Assembly (NCBI GenBank): GCA_949358305.1
Contig: OX442314.1
Coordinates: 27,513,118-27,577,117, forward strand
From: Strigamia acuminata
Lineage: Eukaryota; Arthropoda; Chilopoda; Geophilomorpha; Linotaeniidae
DNA length: 64,000 nt
Direction of reading: 5' to 3'
Shown here: positions 37,737 through 53,086 of the stretch, in pieces
Numbering within the stretch: position 1 is the first letter of the stretch
Layout of the letters: each line of letters opens with the position of its first letter
Notes under the pieces: generated by a model
Databases searched by the model: none
What the model was told of the DNA's origin: nothing
What the model saw: the letters and a program-made list of their open reading frames with translations, nothing else
Position numbers and translations under genes: made by a program

Positions 37737-38892
37737 CCTTTTCGCGGATTGGCTTCCGTGAAATCCGCATTTCGGGGGCGACTATTCTGGGGATTCCGGG
37801 TGGACCAAACTCTTCCGGAAAACGTCCGGGGTGGTGTTGGGAGTGTCAATAGACTGTTTTGTGTCAAGGTTGTCAATTTTCATGTGAGTATTGGAAGGTT
37901 CATTTCTGCACATTCTCATGTATTTTTTTTCACAGGAGCGACAAGGAGCGATGAAGCGGGATCGAGCGAGAGTGGGTAAAATAAACTGGTTTACGTCTCC
38001 AATGCGCGTTCAAGATGGAATACGAACTCGGAATCGACTCCAACACGCGTTCGCGTGACATACGGACGCATTCACGACCCAGATCAAAAAATGATCTCGT
38101 ATTCGACTCGTTTTCGAGTCGAATGCAAATTTTGCCCTTCTTTGACGCGAAATCGTATTCGACTCGTTTTCGAGTCGAATGCGAGTTTTGCCCTTCTTCA
38201 ACGCGAAATCGTATTCGACTCGTTTTCGAGTCGAATGCGAATTTTGCCCTTTCTCAACGCGAAATCGTATTCGACTCGTTTTCGAGTCGAATGCGAGTTT
38301 TGCCCTTCTTCAACGCGAAATCGTATTCGACTCGTTTTCGAGTCGAATGCGAATTTTGCCCTTCTTCGACGCGAAATCGTATTCGACTCGTTTTCGAGTC
38401 GAATGCGAAATCGTATTCGACTCGTTTTCGAGTCGAATGCGAGTTTTGCCCTTCTTCAACGCGAAATCGTATTCGACTCGTTTTCGAGTCGAATGCGAAT
38501 TTTGCCCTTTCTCAACGCGAAATCGTATTCGACTCGTTTTCGAGTCGAATGCGAGTTTTGCCCTTCTTCAACGCGAAATCGTATTCGACTCGTTTTCGAG
38601 TCGAATGCGAATTTTGCCCTTCTTCAACGCGAAATCGTATTCGACTCGTTTTCGAGTCGAATGCGAATTCGTATTCGACTCGTTTTCGAGTCGAATGCGA
38701 ATTTTGCCCTTCTTCAACGCGAAATCGTATTCGATTCGCTTTCGAATCGTATACGAGATGGTCGATTTTTGTTTCCCGGACTTTGATTTGTATTCGAGTT
38801 GTTACGAGTTCGTATTTTGATCGTATTCGTATTCGAATCGAATTCGAATCGTATTCGAATCGAATACGAATCGAATTCGAGTCGTATTCGAG

Positions 38893-41800
38893 ATGGTCGA
38901 TGATTTCCACTCGCTCGTATACGCGTTGTATACGAGCTCGTATTTTGATCGTAATCGTAAACGAATCGTTTACAAGTCGTATACAAGTCGTATACGACGT
39001 GTATACACCTCGTATACGAACGAAGTTTGTGAAAACACAATTTCCAAATAAGACGTATGTGACTACTATGTGTTTTCATGTCGTAGTAAGTGTCCGGTGG
39101 ATTTTCCAAACTTCGTTCGTATACGAGGTGTATACACGTCGTATACGACTTGTATACGACTTGTAAACGATTCGTTTACGATTACGATCAAAATACGAGC
39201 TCGTATACAACGCGTATACGAGCGAGTGGAAATCATCGACCATCTCGAATGCGACTCGAATACGATTCGAATACATCTCGAATACATCTCGAATACGAGT
39301 CGTACGAGTCAAAGTCCGGGAACGGGTCATCGACTATCTCGTATTCGAGTTGTTACGAGTTCGTATTTTGATCGTATTCGTATTCGAATCGAATTCGAAT
39401 CGTATTCGAATCGAATACTAATCGAATTCGAGTCGTATTCGAGATGGTCGATGATTTCCACTCGCTCGTATACGCGTTGTATACGAGCTCGTATTTTGAT
39501 CGTAATCGTAAACGAATCGTTTACAAGTCGTATACAAGTCGTATACGACGTGTATACACCTCGTATACGAACGAAGTTTGTGAAAACACAATTTCCAAAT
39601 AAGACGTATGTGACTACTATGTGTTTTCATGTCGTAGTAAGTGTCCGGTGGATTTTCCAAACTTCGTTCGTATACGAGGTGTATACACGTCGTATACGAC
39701 TTGTATACGACTTGTAAACGATTCGTTTACGATTACGATCAAAATACGAGCTCGTATACAACGCGTATACGAGCGAGTGGAAATCATCGACCATCTCGAA
39801 TGCGACTCGAATACGATTCGAATACATCTCGAATACATCTCGAATACGAGTCGTACGAGTCAAAGTCCGGGAACGGGTCATCGACTATCTCGTATTCGAG
39901 TTGTTACGAGTTCGTATTTTGATCGTATTCGTATTCGAATCGAATTCGAATCGTATTCGAATCGAATACTAATCGAATTCGAGTCGTATTCGAGATGGTC
40001 GATGATTTCCACTCGCTCGTATACGCGTTGTATACGAGCTCGTATTTTGATCGTAATCGTAAACGAATCGTTTACAAGTCGTATACAAGTCGTATACGAC
40101 GTGTATACACCTCGTATACGAACGAAGTTTGTGAAAACACAATTTCCAAATAAGACGTATGTGACTACTATGTGTTTTCATGTCGTAGTAAGTGTCCGGT
40201 GGATTTTCCAAACTTCGTTCGTATACGAGGTGTATACACGTCGTATACGACTTGTATACGACTTGTAAACGATTCGTTTACGATTACGATCAAAATACGA
40301 GCTCGTATACAACGCGTATACGAGCGAGTGGAAATCATCGACCATCTCGAATGCGACTCGAATACGATTCGAATACATCTCGAATACATCTCGAATACGA
40401 GTCGTACGAGTCAAAGTCCGGGAACGGGTCATCGACTATCTCGTATTCGAGTTGTTACGAGTTCGTATTTTGATCGTATTCGTATTCGAATCGAATTCGA
40501 ATCGTATTCGAATCGAATACTAATCGAATTCGAGTCGTATTCGAGATGGTCGATGATTTCCACTCGCTCGTATACGCGTTGTATACGAGCTCGTATTTTG
40601 ATCGTAATCGTAAACGAATCGTTTACAAGTCGTATACAAGTCGTATACGACGTGTATACACCTCGTATACGAACGAAGTTTGTGAAAACACAATTTCCAA
40701 ATAAGACGTATGTGACTACTATGTGTTTTCATGTCGTAGTAAGTGTCCGGTGGATTTTCCAAACTTCGTTCGTATACGAGGTGTATACACGTCGTATACG
40801 ACTTGTATACGACTTGTAAACGATTCGTTTACGATTACGATCAAAATACGAGCTCGTATACAACGCGTATACGAGCGAGTGGAAATCATCGACCATCTCG
40901 AATGCGACTCGAATACGATTCGAATACATCTCGAATACATCTCGAATACATCTCGAATACGAGTCGTACGAGTCAAAGTCCGGGAACGGGTCATCGACTA
41001 TCTCGTATTCGAGTTGTTACGAGTTCGTATTTTGATCGTATTCGTATTCGAATCGAATTCGAATCGTATTCGAATCGAATACTAATCGAATTCGAGTCGT
41101 ATTCGAGATGGTCGATGATTTCCACTCGCTCGTATACGCGTTGTATACGAGCTCGTATTTTGATCGTAATCGTAAACGAATCGTTTACAAGTCGTATACA
41201 AGTCGTATACGACGTGTATACACCTCGTATACGAACGAAGTTTGTGAAAACACAATTTCCAAATAAGACGTATGTGACTACTATGTGTTTTCATGTCGTA
41301 GTAAGTGTCCGGTGGATTTTCCAAACTTCGTTCGTATACGAGGTGTATACACGTCGTATACGACTTGTATACGACTTGTAAACGATTCGTTTACGATTAC
41401 GATCAAAATACGAGCTCGTATACAACGCGTATACGAGCGAGTGGAAATCATCGACCATCTCGAATGCGACTCGAATACGATTCGAATACATCTCGAATAC
41501 ATCTCGAATACGAGTCGTACGAGTCAAAGTCCGGGAACGGGTCATCGACTATCTCGTATTCGAGTTGTTACGAGTTCGTATTTTGATCGTATTCGTATTC
41601 GAATCGAATTCGAATCGTATTCGAATCGAATACTAATCGAATTCGAGTCGTATTCGAGATGGTCGATGATTTCCACTCGCTCGTATACGCGTTGTATACG
41701 AGCTCGTATTTTGATCGTAATCGTAAACGAATCGTTTACAAGTCGTATACAAGTCGTATACGACGTGTATACACCTCGTATACGAACGAAGTTTGTGAAA

Positions 41801-43668
41801 ACACAATTTCCAAATAAGACGTATGTGACTACTATGTGTTTTCATGTCGTAGTAAGTGTCCGGTGGATTTTCCAAACTTCGTTCGTATACGAGGTGTATA
41901 CACGTCGTATACGACTTGTATACGACTTGTAAACGATTCGTTTACGATTACGATCAAAATACGAGCTCGTATACAACGCGTATACGAGCGAGTGGAAATC
42001 ATCGACCATCTCGAATGCGACTCGAATACGATTCGAATACATCTCGAATACATCTCGAATACGAGTCGTACGAGTCAAAGTCCGGGAACGGGTCATCGAC
42101 TATCTCGTATTCGAGTTGTTACGAGTTCGTATTTTGATCGTATTCGTATTCGAATCGAATTCGAATCGTATTCGAATCGAATACTAATCGAATTCGAGTC
42201 GTATTCGAGATGGTCGATGATTTCCACTCGCTCGTATACGCGTTGTATACGAGCTCGTATTTTGATCGTAATCGTAAACGAATCGTTTACAAGTCGTATA
42301 CAAGTCGTATACGACGTGTATACACCTCGTATACGAACGAAGTTTGTGAAAACACAATTTCCAAATAAGACGTATGTGACTACTATGTGTTTTCATGTCG
42401 TAGTAAGTGTCCGGTGGATTTTCCAAACTTCGTTCGTATACGAGGTGTATACACGTCGTATACGACTTGTATACGACTTGTAAACGATTCGTTTACGATT
42501 ACGATCAAAATACGAGCTCGTATACAACGCGTATACGAGCGAGTGGAAATCATCGACCATCTCGAATGCGACTCGAATACGATTCGAATACATCTCGAAT
42601 ACATCTCGAATACGAGTCGTACGAGTCAAAGTCCGGGAACGGGTCATCGACTATCTCGTATTCGAGTTGTTACGAGTTCGTATTTTGATCGTATTCGTAT
42701 TCGAATCGAATTCGAATCGTATTCGAATCGAATACTAATCGTATTCGAGTCGCATTCGAGATGGTCGATGATTTCCACTCGCTCGTATACGCGTTGTATA
42801 CGAGCTCGTATTTTGATCGTAATCGTAAACGAATCGTTTACAAGTCGTATACAAGTCGTATACGACGTGTATACACCTCGTATACGAACGAAGTTTGTGA
42901 AAACACAATTTCCAAATAAGACGTATGTGACTACTATGTGTTTTCATGTCGTAGTAAGTGTCCGGTGGATTTTCCAAACTTCGTTCGTATACGAGGTGTA
43001 TACACGTCGTATACGACTTGTATACGACTTGTAAACGATTCGTTTACGATTACGATCAAAATACGAGCTCGTATACAACGCGTATACGAGCGAGTGGAAA
43101 TCATCGACCATCTCGAATACGACTCGAATTCGATTCGTATTCGATTCGAATACGATTCGAATTCGATTCGAATACGAATACGATCAAAATACGAACTCGT
43201 AACAACTCGAATACGAGATAGTCGATGACCCGTTCCCGGACTTTGACTCGTACGACTCGTATTCGAGATGTATTCGAGATGTATTCGAATCGTATTCGAG
43301 TCGCATTCGAGATGGTCGATGATTTCCACTTGCTCGTATACGCGTTGTATACGAGCTCGTATTTTGATCGTAATCGTAAACGAATCGTTTACAAGTCGTA
43401 TACAAGTTGTATACGACGTGTATACACCTCGTATACGAACGAAGTTTGGAAAATCCACCGGATACTTACTACGACATGAAAACACATAGTAGTCACATAC
43501 GTCTTATTTGGAAATTGTGTTTTCACAAACTTCGTTCGTATACGAGGTGTATACACGTCGTATACAACTTGTATACGACTTGTAAACGATTCGTTTACGA
43601 TTACGATCAAAATACGAGCTCGTATACAACGCGTATACGAGCGAGTGGAAATCATCGACCATCTCGAA
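38893..43668. repeat. 551-bp foldback satellite, copy B (8 direct modules, 1 reversed)
   Basis: Modules start at 38893, 39444, 39995, 40546, 41108, 41659, 42210 and 42761, with a reversed-centre module at 43312. The 40546-41108 interval is 562 instead of 551. The last link (43114-43311) is reversed, as in copy A. Confidence 0.95.
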
Positions 43669-46140
43669 TACGACTCGAATTCGATTCGTATTCGATTCGA
43701 ATACGATTCGAATTCGATTCGAATACGAATACGATCAAAATACGAACTCGTAACAACTCGAATACGAATCAAAGTCCGGGAAACAAAAATCGACCATCTC
43801 GTATACGATTCGAAAGCGAATCGAATACGATTTCGCGTTGAAGAAGGGCAAAATTCGTACTCGACTCGAAAACGAGTCGAATACGATTTCGCGTTGAAGA
43901 AGGGCAAAACTCGTATTCGATTCGAAAGCGAGTCGAATACGATTTCGCGTTGAAGAAGGGCAAAATTCGCATTCGACTCGAAAACGAGTCGAATACGATT
44001 TCGCGTTGAAGAAGGGCAAAACTCGTATTCGATTCGAAAGCGAATCGAATACAATTTTGCGTTGAAAAAGGACAAAAATCGTATTCGATTCGCTTTCGAA
44101 TCGAATACGAGTTTTGTCCTTTTTCAACGCTTGGGAAAAGGACTCGAATGCGCCTCCACGTTGCAATGCGCATTTGTGTAAACGATGATGGAATCCCCTG
44201 CTTAAATACTGGCTATTGCGTCACGTAACAGCAACGTGCCACGTCACGTAATTGCAACGTGCCGCGCTATGCCACACAATGTGCCGCCGCGATAGGCCAT
44301 TGAACCCGAATGTGTGTGATGCGAAACGCGCGAGTACGCGCGCGGAGAACGCGCGGTAATGCTAGCAACAGGAGCGCAACTGCCCAAGAAATTGCTCAAC
44401 AATAAAAGGCACGTGGAAGCACGTGCCTGAAACAATAGGCACTTCAAATAAAGTTATTGTTAAAAAACGGGCTTGAAAACCAACAATTACACAATAATTA
44501 AGGGGCAAGAAATGAACTTTGCTGCAATGCAAAGTTCTCAAAATACAGAGAAATGAAAGTTACACTTGTATAAAGAATTGACAATGTTTGAAACCAATAA
44601 AAACTACAAAAACACACTTGTAAAAAACCCAAAACAATCCCAGAATGAATTATTTGACTCAAATTAACCCTAAAACGGTCTTGGAGGTCGTGCAGACGAC
44701 AGAGTCGGATCGGAAGGTTGCTAAAACCTGACGCCAAAACTAGCAATGGGACAGCTAGTTAGAAAACAGCTTTTTCATCAATCATGAACGCTGAAAACCT
44801 CACCCAGGGGTAGAAAATGATGGAGAGAACGTTTTCGCCATCTAAAACGGTCTAAAACGGGTCTAAAATGCCTAAACCGGCGCCTGGAACGTGGCGCAGT
44901 TGTTGGGTCAAATATTGTCAAAAATCAGTGGAAATTTGTCAAATACTGGCAAAAATCTGCTGAAATTTGTCAAAAATTGCCAAATTTTGGCGCAAGTTAC
45001 GTGAGGTTTGCGCGCATCCAACTATGACGAAAAATCCACGCGTGTGCACGCGCGATTTACTGGCGCGTTGGAAGCGTTAAAATAAATTTTTCCAATGTCT
45101 AACACAATTTGCACCGAATTATGGCAATTTTTGACAAATTTACATGGATTTTTGCCAGTATTTGACAAATTTCCACGGATTTTTGACAATATTTGACAAA
45201 TTGCAGACAAATTTCAGACAAATTTCAATTAATTTTAGAAATTTTATGAGAAATTTCAGCAAATGTTTGAGGATTGAGGAAATCTTCTGAAATTTGTCAA
45301 ATATAGGCAAAAATCTTCTGAAATTTGTCAAATACAGGCAAAAATCTGCTGAAAATTGTCAAAAATTGCCCAAATTCCGTGCAAGTTTTGCAAGTTTTGC
45401 GCGCATCAAATCGTATGCGCGCCTATACTATTGCACGAGCGCATTGACGCGTGATGAACACCGATTACGTTTACGAAGTGAATTCGAGCTACAAAAGTAT
45501 CGAGTCGCCATTCTATGATGGAAAAAAAAAATTAAGTGTAAACAAACAAAATAAAAACTTTAATATACAAGAAACGTACAATTCCACTCAACTTTGTTTC
45601 AAATTTTATTTATTGGATCATTGAAAATAAACAGTAGTGTTGTGCACTGTACGCTTAAGTGTTTACCGGCGATGCGTTGTTTTGTGGTGGGGATTTGCCT
45701 CGATAATTGATCTTTTCTCTTTGTTTGCAATATTTTTTTGGCCTTTTTTGTTGATTTTTCGGTTTGAAATTGTTTTTTTTCCGGTGTAATTTAAGTGGTG
45801 GAAGGTTGTTGGGGTGTGTTGAGGGTAATTTTGGCGGTTTTTGGGTCGGGATTAGTGTTTTCTGCGATTTTTGATCGGTATTTGGGGTAACGCATGCGAA
45901 TCGCCGTCGATGCGTCGACCGTAGCAAGTGTGGTTGAAGTGATTTCGTTCATTCGTTATTTTAATGAAAATTAGGTATTTATTGTGACCACACGAGCACG
46001 TAGCAAGTGCGCGCGCAAGTTAAATGTGTAGAGGCCTGTGAGAAAATAAAACGTGCGTGGAAGCGGCGTAAATATTCTTTGGTGACTGCCATGGGTTTGT
46101 GCTTTGTCGTGGGCGCGATATGTCTGCGATATATATGCGT

Positions 46141-46532
46141 TAGGGATGAGAACGGGACCAATTTTCGGGTCCCGACCCGTCCCGGGTCCATTACGTTAGC
46201 GTAATACGCGCGTATGATTGCATAATTGAAATAAATCAGTATTAAGCCTAATATTAGGCCTAATAATGCTAAAATAAAGTAAAGAAACAACAATATTTTG
46301 GTCATACAGTGTAATTTACTTTTAATAATGAGTTTGTTGTTGTTGTTTATTTACTTTATTTTAGCATTATCAGGCTCAATATTAGGCTTAATAGTGATAA
46401 ATAACAACTGGAATTAGAAAATTGTCTCCGCCTCGCAGTACGAATTTAGCAACTGTAATCCCGTCCCGTCCCGTATCCGCATAGGGCAAACATTACCAGT
46501 CCAGTCCCTATCCCGGTCCGTTCTTATCCCTA
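46141..46532. mobile_element. hAT-like MITE (copy B)
   Basis: Same element and same flanking ATATGCGT duplication as at 30853. It was therefore present before the macro-repeat amplified. Confidence 0.9.
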
Positions 46533-49500
46533 ATATGCGTGATGTAGCGCGTTTGCGCGCGCGATCTAGTGCGTTTGAGCGCGCGATGTAGCACCTTGAG
46601 CGTGTCCAAATGTGTACAGGTGCTCAAAAGATGTGCGAGGGCTTCACGTGCATACACGAAGCATAAACGTGAAGAAAACAGCAGAAGCAGTTGTGTGTGA
46701 TATTTATAAAACCACATCACACAAGGGAATACTACTAATGATACAAAAAGCAATAAACTTTATGAATATTGAAATAAACTTACAAAATGGTGGAAAAAAC
46801 ATGGCGTACTGCCTTGAATATATGCCGGGATGTTATCAATCTTCCGGGCCCCATGTGTGTTTGATTTTAGTCCTAATTTTGGTGTATTTTTTTTTTTTTG
46901 CCTTGGTTTTTCTCGTTTCTTGGAGAGTGCTGAGGCATGCCGAGGTGTTCTCGGGCGTGTGCGCCTGTTGAAGATCGAGCGTTTCATATTTTGTGTTTAA
47001 TAAGCCTACCGTGGTGCCTCGAGCGTTTATTAATTTCTCCACTCGAGGCACTTCACTAACACCTCCCCGGTGTTTAAACGAGTAGCGGCGCTTATTTGAC
47101 CCCGGTGTTTACTGTTTAAAATTGTCGTGTGTTTTCAAAGTTCTTAATTTGTTTAAAAGCAAACAAAATGGATATTTGTTAATTTTTATTTGATTTTATC
47201 AATTTCTATTGGTTTCTTGCTGATTTTTAATCGGTTTTTCTCTATTTGTGACAATTTTTGCCAATTTTAATCGTTATTTGTCATTCTGAATTGATTATTG
47301 TCCGATTTCAGTCGATTTTTGTTGATTTTTAATCATGTTTGTTCGTTTTTAATCAATTTTTGTCCCATGCCTTACGATCAGTTCGAATAATTGACACCAT
47401 ACTGTGCTGTTACTCGTATTCAAGATGGCGTCGCAAACTCAAGGCCGAATTCCGCTGATTTCATTTATTGCGACTGTTTGCGCTCCATACGTGTGAAAAG
47501 GATTATGGGAAAAATCCTCAATGCAGGCCATTTTGGTGTTAAATGAGCGAGGAAGGCAGGAGATGAGAAAAATTTGTAAAATTTCAAAAAAAAGCTAAAC
47601 AATCAAAATTTACATGAAGATCAATATTTCTGGCTCGAAATGCATGTATCAGCAATTTCGGGATATTTTCGGGGTGAAATTGACTCGTTCGGAACACTGG
47701 GAAGGAACCCCACCCCGCATTCCCCATGCGTCGGCGCGCGCGTAGACGAAAATTCAAATCCAGGTGTTCAGACGGCCCCACGTTATTTTCGGGTTCCAAG
47801 TTGGGTTTCACAAATGTACCGTATTGCCTCGAATAAACGCCGGGACGTTTATTAAACTTCTCGTGTGTGTTTAATTTTGATCCGCATTTAACTGTTTTTT
47901 TTTTCACCGAAAGTTACTTCATTTTTTATTAACATGGAAAAAAAATGAACCTTTACAAAATACTAATAATAACGTTATAATAAGCAGTTACAATTGAAAT
48001 TAAAACAACATTTTTTTTTTAATTAGAAACCAAAGCAGAATCATCCCTAAATTCTGACACGGCGTTGTCAAACAAACAGTTGGCGCCAAAACGAGAAATT
48101 AGGCAACAAAACATTTTGAATGCTACAAAAACACATTAAATAACCATAAAACAAATAAAAATAAATACAACAGCTAAACCAAATTGTAATAAACAAGACA
48201 GCAAAGTGCGGGAGTGAGTGACAACGCCAAAAAAACGCCCGAAAACGCCCCAAGAACGCACCAAAATGCCCCAAGAACGCACCAAAACGCCAGATAACCG
48301 TGCAACTTGAGGCAAAAAACATGCAAACATAATTTTTTGCTTTGAGTGGCACGATTTTCAGGCTTTTTGGAGCATTTTGAAGCGTTTTGGGGCGTTTTAG
48401 AACGTTTTTGCTTATTTTTTAGCATTCTCATGCGAGCTCGCGCGTGCAGGCGAGAAAAAAACAAACTTATTTCTTCAAGAGTTAAAAAAAAAATAACCCT
48501 AACCAGGAAATTACTGTAAAAACAACGGCTTGCCTCGAATAAACGCCGGGGCGTTTACTAATTTTCAAGACTGGAAGTGAGGCGAGATGTTGTTTGCTTT
48601 ATTTGTTGAAACAAATTAGGCGTCACTAATTCACCTGTATTAGGGTTTCGGTTCTGAGAAACCGGACGAGGAGTCACAATAACGGGACACGGGAAATTTC
48701 AAAACTTACCGGTTTCGTCAAAACGCCATTGAAACGTTACATTTTTATAGCGTGTCAATGATAAAAATGGTCATTTTGGATGAAAAACGGCCATTTTGGA
48801 TGAAAAATGGCCACTTTTACTATAAAAAATGGCTGAAAATGGCCATTTTTACTATGACAAATGGCTGAAAATGGCCATTTTAATAAAAAAAGGCCATTTT
48901 TACTTCGAAAATTGGCTAAAAATGGCCACTTGAGTGAGTGACAATGCCAAAAAACGCGTGCAAACGCCTGCGAACGCCCCAAAACGCCCCAAAACGCCAG
49001 ATGACAATGCAACTTGAGGCATAAAACTTGAAAACACAATTTTAAACGTCACAAAAGTTGAAACAAAGATGAAAAATTAATTTTTTGCCTCAAGTTGCGC
49101 GATTTTCAGGCCTTTTGGAGTGTTTTTGAGCATTTTTTGGCGTTCTCAGCGGCGTGTTTGCCTCAAATAAACGCCGGTTTAAACAAAAAATGACGTCATT
49201 TTTGGTTTAAAATTGAAGTAAAACACAAAATATTTTAGTTTTTAAATGCAACTGGTCTAAATTTTGTCAAATGTTGTCATACTTCTTGAAAGTCATCATT
49301 TATTGATAAAAAATTTGAAAATTTACCTAATTGTAGCATGTATTTGTGGTTAGTTTTGATTTGAATTCAAACTGTAATTTTTTGCTTCGAGTTGCGCGAT
49401 TTTCAGGCGTTTTGGGGCGTTTTTGAGCTTTTTTTGGCGTCCTCGGGCGAGCTCGCGCGTGCACGTCACAAGTAACCCTAATCAGGAAAGAACCTACAAA

Positions 49501-52500
49501 AACTATGGCTTGCCTCGCATAAACGCCGGGGCGTTTATTCATTTTCAAAAAGACAAATGAAATGGATAAATAAAGAAATTAGCGGGGAAATCCAGCATGG
49601 CGCCCACTTCAAATCCGCTAGAGCGGCAAAACACGACATTTGAATTTCAACACAAGAATAAAATCAAGAATACACACTGTATTGAATAAAATAACATTAG
49701 GAAATGTAATTTCCTACAACAAAAGCACTATTTATTAAAAGAACACTTGAAAATAATCGTTTGCCGAACGGAATGAACTCGGTCAGCAGCGCACAAGTGC
49801 GTACCGACAACGAACGCTCGAAACGACAAAACGACCGTTCCGGGACAAAAATAAAGCAAACCAATCGACAGATCACCCCCAAATTAGTCTAAATCAATTC
49901 TAAAACCTATCCATAACACAAGAATAAGGTCCAAACAAAAGGTTAGAAGTTTGAACACAACCGAACTAGATTAAGAAATATGACGTCACGCGTCTTACGC
50001 AAGTGATCTGTAAATCGACGAATGCACTAAAAATCATCCAAAATCACACAAAATGAGCAAGAATTAAAGAAATAAGACACAGAGAAGTAATAAAACTTTA
50101 AATAGCAATGAATAAAGATAATATCAATATCATAGACACTAAAATTCATGAAAACACTGTAACTTTTAATAAATCACAAAAAATGAAAGTTTAATATGTA
50201 AAAATATCTAAAAAGCTGAAATTCAAGAAAAGCAAAAATTAAAGACACTTTGTTAACTTTAATTAAGACAATAAATGACATAAAATCCGGACACAACAAT
50301 TATTCCATTTTGGATGAAAAACGGCCCTTTTGGATGAAAAACGGCCATTTTGGATGAAAAACGGCTAAAAATGACCATTTTTCTATGAAAAATGGCTAAA
50401 AATGGCTAAAAATGGCCATTTGATTGAATGACAACGCCAAAAAACGCCCAAGAACGCCCGCAAATGCCTAAAAATGCCTAAAAACGCCCCAAAACGCAAA
50501 ATGACAATGCAACTTGAGGCAAAAAACATGAGAACACAATTGTAAACGTTACAAAAGTTGAAACAAAAATAAACAATTAATGTTTTGCCTCGAGTTGCAC
50601 GATTTTCAGGCGTTTTGGAGTATTTTTTGGCGTTCTCAGGCGTACTCGCGCGTACACGTCACTGCCGAGTAAAAAAAACATACTTATTTCTTCAAGAGTT
50701 AAAAAGGAAGTAACCCTAATCAGGAAAAAAAATGCAAAAACAATGGCTTGCCTCGAACAAACGCCAGAAGTGAGGCGAGATGTTGTTTGCTTTATTTATT
50801 AAATCAAATTAGGCGTTGCTAATTCACCTGTATCTCTTAGTTCGACGTAAGAACACGCGCTTTTTTTAAAATGAAAGCCCAAGTTGGGTTTCATAAACGT
50901 ACCGTATTGCCTTGAATAAAAGCCGGGGTGTTTATTAATTTTTAAGACCAGAAACGAGGCGAGATCACGACTCAAGATTAAACGAGAAGAAATAAACGTG
51001 TTTCTTCTAAAGGAAGTAACCCTAATCAGGAAAAACTTACATAAACAATGGTTTGCCTTGAATAAACGCCGGGGCGTTTATAAATTTTCAAGACGGGAGG
51101 CAAGGTGAGATGATGATGCGGTGCGACGCGAATAAAAGCCCAAGTTGGGTATTGCCTCGAATAAACGCCGGGGCGTTTATTAATTTTCAAAACCGGAAAT
51201 GAGGCGAGATCAAAACGCCATTGAAACGTTACATTTTAATAACGTTTCAACGATAAAAACGGCCATTTTTGATTAAAAAAACGACTAAAAATGGCCATTT
51301 TACTATAAAAACGGTGAAAAAAAAACATTTTTACTCTGAAAAATGGCTAAAAATGGCCATTTTGACGAAAAACGGCCATTTTTACTACGGAAAATGCTAA
51401 AAATGGCCACTTGAGTGAGTGACAACGCCAAAAAACGCCTGCGAACGCCTGCGAACACATAAAAACACTCCAAAACGCCAGATGACAATGCAACTTGAGG
51501 CAAAAAACATGAGAACACAATTTTAAACGTCACAAAAGTTGAAATAAAGATGAAAAATTAATGTTTTGCCTCGAGTTGCGCGATTTTCAGGCGTTTTTGA
51601 GCGTTTTTTAGCATTTTTTGGCGTTCTCAGGCGTGCTCGTGTGTACACGTCACTGCCGAAGAAAAAAACAAACTTATTTCTTTTAGTTAAAATGTATTTC
51701 AAGCTTTAACAGGGGTTTAAACAGGAAATGACATCATTTTTAGTTTAAAATTGAAGTAAAACACAAAATATTTTAGTTTTTGAATGCAACTGATCCACGT
51801 TATGTCAAATGTTTCCATTACTTCTTGAAAGCCAAAAAATTTGAAAATTTAGCTAATTTCAGCATGTATTTGTAGCTAGTTTTGATTTGAATACACACTG
51901 TAATGTTTTGCCTCGAGTTGCGCGATTTTCAGGCGTTTTGGGACGTTTTGGAGCAAAAAAAACAAACTTAATTCTTCAAGAGTTAAAAAGGAAGTAATCC
52001 TAATCAGGAAAAGCCCACAAAAAACAATGCAAGATCACGCGGTACGACGCACGGACTCCCAGCGCACGGAATGCACGGACTTTCTGTGGACTTTCCGTGC
52101 ACGGAAGACCGGCGCGGACATTTCCATTGGAGACCAGCGCAGAATTACCTACAGGCAATTCCGAATCAAAGGCTTCTTTATGGTTTATACATTACTTTGC
52201 AGTAGGTATGCCTGGCCTTGATTTGAAAGTGCAGTAAATTCTGCTGAATGCAGTGTTTTAAACTCGCAGCAATTGCGATGGTGCCAACTATTGGAAAATA
52301 AATTTAAAATGTAAAACCAAAGAATTTGTAAAAAAAATTTGTTTTAATCAATTGCAATAATGATATTCTACTTAATTGTTGGATTATGAAACGTGAAACC
52401 AATCCCATGATTAGGAAATATAAATTTTATTAAATTCATCGTGTATCTCACATCTCACATTCACTGCCATTTACTTAGTGTCATCCAAAAATCAGGTTTT

Positions 52501-53024
52501 ATCAAATCCTGAGGTTATTCTAGTACGTCTTAACTGCCCGGCAGGTCGCGCAACCTGTGGAGCAACAATTGATGTAAATAGTGCAAGCAGCACGCACGGG
52601 AAAGTGCGCACTGATGGGTCCATGCCAGTGCAAGTACATTGGGTAATGTATTATTGCGAGCGCGCGTGTTTTCACACGATTACAATGTGCTGATTAAACC
52701 AACAGCATTATAGAAGCATTATAGACTGATTATATTGTATAATTTTTATTTTAACAAAACCCTGAATTTCATTTCTAATCGGTTTTTTTTTTTATTGACG
52801 CGCACAGAAGCGTTGTAGCATGTTCACACAATGTGGAATTTGCAAATTTGAGAAAGCGGCTTTCCCAAGGTTGATAAAACGCGCGCGATCGTGCGGAATA
52901 TACAAATAAGTGAAATCCGCAAAATCAGCCATGAGACTGCGAACAGGGGGTCAAGGTATAGGCCGCCGTAATGTTAAAAATAGGGTCCCTTTCGCACTCC
53001 GAGAAATCCGCATGCGCGCCATAA

Positions 53025-53086
53025 GGATAAGGTTAAGCTCTCCAGAAGCGTGTGTCGCACGCGTCGGCGCGCCGCTAAAAACATAT
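53025..53086. other. 62-bp extra segment at the B/C junction
   Basis: Absent from the A/B junction. With its flanks it starts AAGGATAAGG and ends CATATCCTT, so AAGGAT and ATCCTT form short inverted ends. Inside is GCGTG/CACGC pairing and GGCGCGCC. The left edge of copy A also reads TATCCTTTTCGCGG, like the right edge of this segment. Confidence 0.8.

Larger units (their letters stand above)
37737..53024. repeat. Macro-repeat copy B (15,288 bp)
   Basis: Same layout as copy A: minisatellite 38097-38757, foldback array from 38893, inverted return to 44128, hAT-like MITE 46141-46532, foldback mosaic 48208-51958. It is longer by 1,113 bp, which is two extra 551-bp units plus 11 bases (an added CATCTCGAATA repeat near 40930-40960). 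Confidence 0.95.
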
